Below, one piece after another: positions 49,800 to 53,786 of a stretch of 53,786 nucleotides of DNA. Every line of letters starts with the position of its first letter. The stretch's first letter is position 1. Under the pieces are notes generated by a model, which was not told the origin of the DNA, searched no databases, and was given only the letters and a program-made list of their open reading frames with translations. The stretch is from Chloroflexota bacterium (GTDB taxonomy: Bacteria > Chloroflexota > Anaerolineae > B4-G1), in NCBI GenBank assembly GCA_024232355.1, contig JAAEPW010001164.1, forward strand, positions 1 to 53,786, given 5' to 3'. The position numbers and the translations under genes were made by a program.

Positions 49800-50846
49800 A
49801 TGGCTCATATCACTCGCTTGGCTTTTCTCCGACATTTGCGCGCAGAGCCGAATCAGTATATTCTCCATTACCGCGCCGGGAGTCTGGTGCGCAAAGGGAC
49901 TGGGGTGGCATACTGGTTTTATCCGCTTTCTGCGGCAGTTGCACAGGTTCCTGTGGAGGATATTGAAACCACTTTTGTCTTGCGAGAGTGGTCGTCTGAT
50001 GTGCAAGAGATTACGGTACAAGTGACACTGACTTTCCGCTTTGTTGACCCGGAAAAGGCCGCTCAGCGCATCAACTTTAGCATCTCGATTGAAAATGGGG
50101 GCTGGGTCGAGCAACCACTGCAACGGCTGGACAATATGTGGGCCCATTGGGCGCAGCAGCCGGTGCGCGCTTGCCTGGCGGCTATGCCGTTGGTCGATGT
50201 GGTACGCTCTGGAGCCAGCCGGTCACGGGACGCCCTCGAAGAAGCACTGCGAGACAACCCTGAAATTGAAAACGTGGGGCTGTCTCTGGTAAATGTGCAG
50301 GTAGATCGAGTGGCCCCGACCGCCGAGTTGGAAAAGGCGTTACAAACCCCGACCCGTGAGGCAATTCAACAAAAGGCCGACGAGGCGATGTTCCAGCGCC
50401 GCGCAATGGCGGTGGAAAAGGAGCGAGCCATCAAGGAAAACGAGTTGGCCACAGAGATCGAGCTTGCGCGACAGCAGGAAGAGCTTATCCAGCAGGAAGG
50501 CGCGAATCAGATGTTGGCTCTCAATCAGGAGGCCGAGAGAAAAAAGTTCAGCGTCGAGGCCGAAGTGGAACGTGGTGTCCTCGCTACGCAAGGAAACGCG
50601 CGCCAAATCCACATTCGGGCCGAGGCTGAGGCCGAGTCGAGACGTATGCTCTTGGAGGTTGAGACAGACGCCGAGGAACGTCGGGTTGATCTGTGGAAGG
50701 AAGCGCCGCCATCGGTCATCCTGGGGCTGGCTATGCAGCGCTTTGCTGAAAAAGTGGGCAAGATCGAGCACCTTAACCTGACGCCAGACCTTTTGGGAAA
50801 TGCCTTGCAACGTTTGTTGCTAGATCAGACAGCGCCCAATTCATAA
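49800..50846 (+). CDS. SPFH/band-7 domain protein without membrane helix
   Basis: A 348-aa protein of the SPFH (band-7/flotillin-like) fold. The N-terminal region (about 15-185) gives the domain: EPNQYILHYRAGSLVRKGTG, VQVTLTFRFVDPEKAAQRIN, NPEIENVGLSLVNVQVDRVA. An alpha-helical coiled coil rich in Glu/Ala/Gln (about 190-300) follows. Unlike most flotillins there is no N-terminal membrane hairpin. AAGGAGG precedes the ATG. The gene lies 23 nt after nadB and 4 nt before the NAD-kinase-like gene, so it seems to belong to the NAD operon. SPFH proteins form ring oligomers and recruit partners; its role here is inferred as a scaffold. Confidence 0.83.
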   Translation: MAHITRLAFLRHLRAEPNQYILHYRAGSLVRKGTGVAYWFYPLSAAVAQVPVEDIETTFVLREWSSDVQEITVQVTLTFRFVDPEKAAQRINFSISIENGGWVEQPLQRLDNMWAHWAQQPVRACLAAMPLVDVVRSGASRSRDALEEALRDNPEIENVGLSLVNVQVDRVAPTAELEKALQTPTREAIQQKADEAMFQRRAMAVEKERAIKENELATEIELARQQEELIQQEGANQMLALNQEAERKKFSVEAEVERGVLATQGNARQIHIRAEAEAESRRMLLEVETDAEERRVDLWKEAPPSVILGLAMQRFAEKVGKIEHLNLTPDLLGNALQRLLLDQTAPNS

Positions 50847-50850
50847 GGAT

Positions 50851-51774
50851 ATGAAAAAGAGTCTTTATCTTCCACGCATTATCTTGGTGACCCGCAAAAC
50901 GCCACTGGAGATGTTGTTGGAGCACCACGGTACTCTTGCGCAGGCCCGTTTCTATCTTGAATCCCGGGATCAGAAGATTTCGGGCTATCAAGAGGCTCAC
51001 GAGCGGTTTGATGTGGCACTGACGTATGTGCTGGGCGCGATTCCGCCTGAACAACGTCGTGTTCGTCTGGACCGGAGTGAGTTGGATCGTTTTCTGTTTG
51101 CCCCAGATGACGTTATCGTGATTGTGGGGCAAGATGGATTGGTGCCGAATGTGGCCAAGTACTTGCGTGGTCAGTTGGCCATCGGTATCAATCCAGACGC
51201 GGACCGGTACGACGGTATACTCTGCCCTCACGCGCCGGGCGCTGTTGCTGAACTGTTGGGCTGGCTGGAGCAGAGGAATGGACAAAGGTACCAGATTGAG
51301 CGCAGAATTATGGCAGCAGCAGAAAGGGAAGACGGCCAGCGATTACTGGCCTTGAATGAAGTCTTTGTTGGCCACCGATCACACCAGTCGGCGCGTTACC
51401 GGGTTCGAGTGGGGGAGCGCGAGGAGCGGCAGTCATCTTCTGGCTTGATCTGTGCTACCGGCACCGGCAGCACGGGGTGGACTAGGTCGATTGTCGAGCA
51501 GCGAAAGCTTGATGTGTCTTTGCCCGATCCTGAGCAGTCCCGTCTTGCCTGGTTTGTGCGCGAGCCTTTTCCATCGGTGTACACGGGCACAGAACTCAAC
51601 TTTGGCTTTGTAGAGTCTGGTCATCAGATAACGATTCACTCCGAGATGGGACAGGGTGGGGTGGTCTTTGCGGATGGAATCGAGGCGGACAATATCGAAT
51701 TTTTGGATGGGCACGCGGTGCGCATTGGCGTTGCCCACGATACTTTGAATTTGGTGGTCCCTGCCACGGGATAG
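50851..51774 (+). CDS. NAD-kinase-like protein
   Basis: A 307-aa protein related to ATP-NAD kinase. The GGDGT loop reads VIVIVGQDGLVPNVAKYL (residues about 87-104), so the first Gly is replaced by Gln context while the Asp is kept. The NE motif is ALNEVFVGH near residue 167 and the third signature is LICATGTGSTGWTRS near 200-214, close to the kinase motif ATPTGSTAY. The N-terminal ~80 residues differ from normal kinases. It may make NADP or be a divergent kinase for a related dinucleotide. The start at 50851 is 4 nt after the SPFH stop. Its position suggests it belongs to NAD metabolism. Confidence 0.8.
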   Translation: MKKSLYLPRIILVTRKTPLEMLLEHHGTLAQARFYLESRDQKISGYQEAHERFDVALTYVLGAIPPEQRRVRLDRSELDRFLFAPDDVIVIVGQDGLVPNVAKYLRGQLAIGINPDADRYDGILCPHAPGAVAELLGWLEQRNGQRYQIERRIMAAAEREDGQRLLALNEVFVGHRSHQSARYRVRVGEREERQSSSGLICATGTGSTGWTRSIVEQRKLDVSLPDPEQSRLAWFVREPFPSVYTGTELNFGFVESGHQITIHSEMGQGGVVFADGIEADNIEFLDGHAVRIGVAHDTLNLVVPATG

Positions 51775-51796
51775 ATTTTTGGAGAGGATTAATGTG

Positions 51797-52366
51797 ATGG
51801 AACGTCGTCGATTGACAAAGTTGAGCAAATTTCTGGCCCTCATTCTGCGCCACCAGCCAGAGCGTTTTGCATTGGAACTGGATGACGAGGGGTGGGCGTC
51901 ATTGTCAGAGGTGATGGAAATCTTGCATGGGTTGCCCAACTTTCGTTGGGCTTCTCAGGCCAATGTGATGACGCTGGTGGAAAAGGGTGCTGGTGATGGA
52001 AAGCACCGCTTTCAGGTGGAAGGGAAGCGCATCCGCTCTTGCTACGGTCACTCGATTGCCCAACCCATCCTTTATGAACCTTGCACACCACCGGAAATTC
52101 TCTATCACGGCACTTTTCCTGATGCGCTCGTGTCTATTCGCCGGGAGGGCCTCAAGCCGATGGAACGCCAGTACGTTCACCTCTCACCCGATACCGCGAC
52201 GGCCATCCGTGTTGGTATTCGGCACGATGCGCGTCCTGTCGTGCTAACTATCCGCGCCACCGAGGCTCATGCCGCTGGCATCGAGTTCTATCAGGCGGAT
52301 GACGCGGTCTATTTGACGAAACGAGTACCGCCTGACTTTTTGGAGGGATTTGATGGTACAGATTGA
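51797..52366 (+). CDS. kptA: RNA 2'-phosphotransferase
   Basis: A 189-aa KptA/Tpt1 enzyme. It transfers a 2'-phosphate from RNA to NAD, giving ADP-ribose 1''-2''-cyclic phosphate and nicotinamide. The family signature [20 protein letters not shown] is at the N-terminus, with the conserved Arg-His; the second half has [36 protein letters not shown] and [28 protein letters not shown] is located before GTG 51794/ATG 51797. In most bacteria no 2'-phosphate-making ligase is known, so the natural RNA or ADP-ribosylated substrate is open. It overlaps the next gene by 14 nt. Confidence 0.95.
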   Translation: MERRRLTKLSKFLALILRHQPERFALELDDEGWASLSEVMEILHGLPNFRWASQANVMTLVEKGAGDGKHRFQVEGKRIRSCYGHSIAQPILYEPCTPPEILYHGTFPDALVSIRREGLKPMERQYVHLSPDTATAIRVGIRHDARPVVLTIRATEAHAAGIEFYQADDAVYLTKRVPPDFLEGFDGTD

Positions 52367-53282
52367 GCGCTATCGGGGAAGTTTGCTGGGGCTTGCGGTT
52401 GGTGATGCGGTGGGAACGACCTTGGAATTCAAACCGCCTGGCTCATTTGTGCCCATTGAGGACATGGTCGGAGGCGGACCTTTTCGACTGACTCCGGGAC
52501 AGTGGACGGACGATACCTCGATGGCCTTGTGTCTGGCTGAGAGCCTGATCGAGTGCCAGGGCCTGGACCTGGTGGACCAACTAGAGCGATACGTGCGATG
52601 GCATCGGGAAGGGTATCTGAGCAGCACAGGTCGTTGCTTTGACATCGGCAATACGGTGCGAGAAGCGTTGCTGCGCTTTGAGCGGACGCGCGAACCACAC
52701 TGCGGCTCCAGCGATCCGATGAGTGCGGGAAACGGTTCGATTATGCGATTGGTACCTGTGGCTCTGGCGTACGCGCCAAGGCCGCGGGAGGCTATTGAAA
52801 AGTGTGCCAAAAGTTCGCGCACTACTCACGGTGCTGTTGCTGCGGTAGATGCCTGTCGCTATCTGGGTGGACTGTTGGTGGGGGCTGTCAACGGGGTTGG
52901 CAAGGAAGAACTCCTTTCGGAACGCTACAGTCCTGTGCCCGGATACTGGACAGAAATCCCCTTGGTTCCTGAAATTGACGAGATTGCGCGAGGTTCTTTC
53001 AAGCGCCGCGAACCACCAGAGATACGGGGAACGGGCTACGTTGTCAAATCGCTGGAGGCTGCGCTGTGGGCTTTTTCTCGGAGTGGTTCGTTTCGAGAAG
53101 GATGCTTGCTGGCGGTCAACTTGGGCGATGATGCTGATACCACCGGCGCTATTTACGGACAGTTGGCGGGCGCGTTTTACGGTGAACAGGGGATACCGGA
53201 ATCTTGGCGTGCCCGGTTGGCTCAGCGTCCTTTGATTGAATCATTCGCGGAACAACTCTTGGCTTTGTCTGAGAAAACCTGA
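52353..53282 (+). CDS. ADP-ribosylglycohydrolase family protein
   Basis: A 309-aa DraG/ARH-type hydrolase that removes ADP-ribose from modified proteins or nucleic acids. The family metal-site motifs are [30 protein letters not shown] and the C-terminal [20 protein letters not shown], which bind two Mg ions. GGAGGGA precedes the ATG at 52353. The gene overlaps kptA, so they are translationally linked: KptA makes an ADP-ribose phosphate, and this enzyme handles ADP-ribose bonds. ADP-ribose is also the effector of NrtR, which would close a loop. That link is inference. Confidence 0.93.
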   Translation: MVQIERYRGSLLGLAVGDAVGTTLEFKPPGSFVPIEDMVGGGPFRLTPGQWTDDTSMALCLAESLIECQGLDLVDQLERYVRWHREGYLSSTGRCFDIGNTVREALLRFERTREPHCGSSDPMSAGNGSIMRLVPVALAYAPRPREAIEKCAKSSRTTHGAVAAVDACRYLGGLLVGAVNGVGKEELLSERYSPVPGYWTEIPLVPEIDEIARGSFKRREPPEIRGTGYVVKSLEAALWAFSRSGSFREGCLLAVNLGDDADTTGAIYGQLAGAFYGEQGIPESWRARLAQRPLIESFAEQLLALSEKT

Positions 53283-53328
53283 AGCGACTTGTGCAAGATC
53301 GATAGTTACTGTCCCGCTTCAGACAAGA

Positions 53329-53363
53329 AAACATCCCGAGGGCTTGAAACCCTCGGGATGTTT
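53329..53363. terminator. Bidirectional terminator at the end of the NAD operon
   Basis: AAACATCCCGAGGG and CCCTCGGGATGTTT, a perfect 14-bp stem with a 7-nt loop, A-rich on the left and T-rich on the right. It ends the NAD operon and the opposing solute-binding gene. Confidence 0.92.
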
Positions 53364-53366
53364 GAT

Positions 53367-53407
53367 TTAGCTCGAGCTAAGTGTAAATAGCTGAATGATT
53401 ATTCAGC
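53367..53407. repeat. Palindrome and hairpin between two convergent genes
   Basis: TTAGCTCGAGCTAA (53367-53380) is a perfect 14-bp palindrome. GCTGAAT...ATTCAGC (53390-53396, 53401-53407) overlaps the stop codon of the minus-strand gene and may help termination. Confidence 0.7.
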
Positions 53408-53785
53408 GTTCATCAAGACATCCCACAGGTACGAATAGTACTGGAACGTACCCGTGTTGCCGACGTGCAGCGGGTTGGATGCGTCGATGCCGACTGACCA
53501 AGAAGCAACTACGTCGTTGGCGTCAAAGTCGGAACCGTCGTGGAACTTGACACCTTCACGCAGGTGGCAGGTCCAGACGGTCACGTCGTCGTTCGCCTCG
53601 CAGGAGGTGGCCAGGGCGGGCACGGTGTCACCAGAGTCCATAGCATAGAGCAACAATGGCTCATTGACCATTTCACATGCGTACAGTGACTCACCGTCGG
53701 ACTCGTCACCACAGTAGAGGCTGATGGGCTCGGCGTTCTGCATAAAGACAAAGGTGTCACTGCCTGTGTCGACGGCAGGACCGTA
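53399..53785 (-). CDS. Solute-binding protein of a peptide/nickel ABC transporter type, 3' part
   Basis: The frame is open to the window edge, so only the last ~128 residues are visible. They match the SBP_bac_5 family (DppA/OppA-like): LYACEMVNEPLLLYA, VPALATSCEANDDVTVWTCH, and LREGVKFHDGSDFDANDVVA followed by SW. In ordinary members this stretch lies near the N-terminus of the mature protein; here it is directly followed by the stop, which implies a duplicated or rearranged layout. The transporter genes are outside the window. 5' end missing. Confidence 0.8.
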   Translation of the reverse strand, partial: YGPAVDTGSDTFVFMQNAEPISLYCGDESDGESLYACEMVNEPLLLYAMDSGDTVPALATSCEANDDVTVWTCHLREGVKFHDGSDFDANDVVASWSVGIDASNPLHVGNTGTFQYYSYLWDVLMNAE

Positions 53786-53786
53786 C

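Overview
This window looks like a chromosome segment from a filamentous or anaerobic member of the Chloroflexota (Anaerolineae-like). The evidence is gene content and style rather than a marker gene: about 50-55% GC, lipoproteins with proline/threonine linkers, NarL-type two-component pairs, an FtsK with a short gamma domain, and an NrtR-controlled NAD operon. No rRNA, tRNA, CRISPR array or complete insertion sequence was seen.

Layout. (1) 1-7.9 kb: an 18-bp tandem repeat, a lipid-anchored HlyD-like adaptor, a small membrane protein, a response regulator with a very large propeller-type sensor kinase, then a receiver-like protein that lacks the phospho-acceptor Asp and lies 3 nt upstream of an ECF-type sigma factor. 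(2) 8.0-24.4 kb: a one-direction island of fourteen genes. All but one (a membrane acyltransferase-like protein) encode predicted lipoproteins: metallo-beta-lactamase fold, serine hydrolase, WD40 propeller, C39-like peptidase, alpha/beta hydrolase, two right-handed beta-helix proteins, three FGE/SUMF1-fold domains without the usual catalytic cysteines, a PD40 propeller, an amidohydrolase and small proteins. (3) 24.6-27.8 kb: a cyclic-nucleotide-binding patatin phospholipase, then about 0.87 kb of non-coding DNA rich in inverted repeats. (4) 27.8-36.1 kb: housekeeping genes (zinc-ribbon protein, endonuclease III, YraN, MiaA, GNAT, a membrane-bound GAF/HTH protein, an S1-domain protein, FtsK). 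(5) 36.1-44.5 kb: SRPBCC and DUF1349 proteins, threonine dehydrogenase plus KBL (threonine to glycine), GNAT, a zinc-protease-like membrane protein, a LysM/L,D-transpeptidase, a glycosyltransferase and an orphan response regulator. (6) 44.7-53.3 kb: NAD metabolism. (7) The last 0.4 kb holds the 3' part of a solute-binding-protein gene on the minus strand.

The NAD region is the most coherent system. NrtR (Nudix plus winged helix) has its own consensus promoter and is followed by a second consensus promoter overlapping a 21-bp palindrome (TTAGTGT-N7-ACACTAA). Behind it come nadE, a fused nadC-nadA gene and nadB (aspartate to quinolinate to nicotinate mononucleotide; amidation to NAD). Without a clear break they are followed by an SPFH/band-7 protein, an NAD-kinase-like protein, KptA (NAD-dependent RNA 2'-phosphotransferase) and an ADP-ribosylglycohydrolase. 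So biosynthesis, phosphorylation, consumption and ADP-ribose processing of NAD appear to lie in one transcription unit. The nadE reading frame has an in-frame amber codon directly after its best start, which deserves checking.
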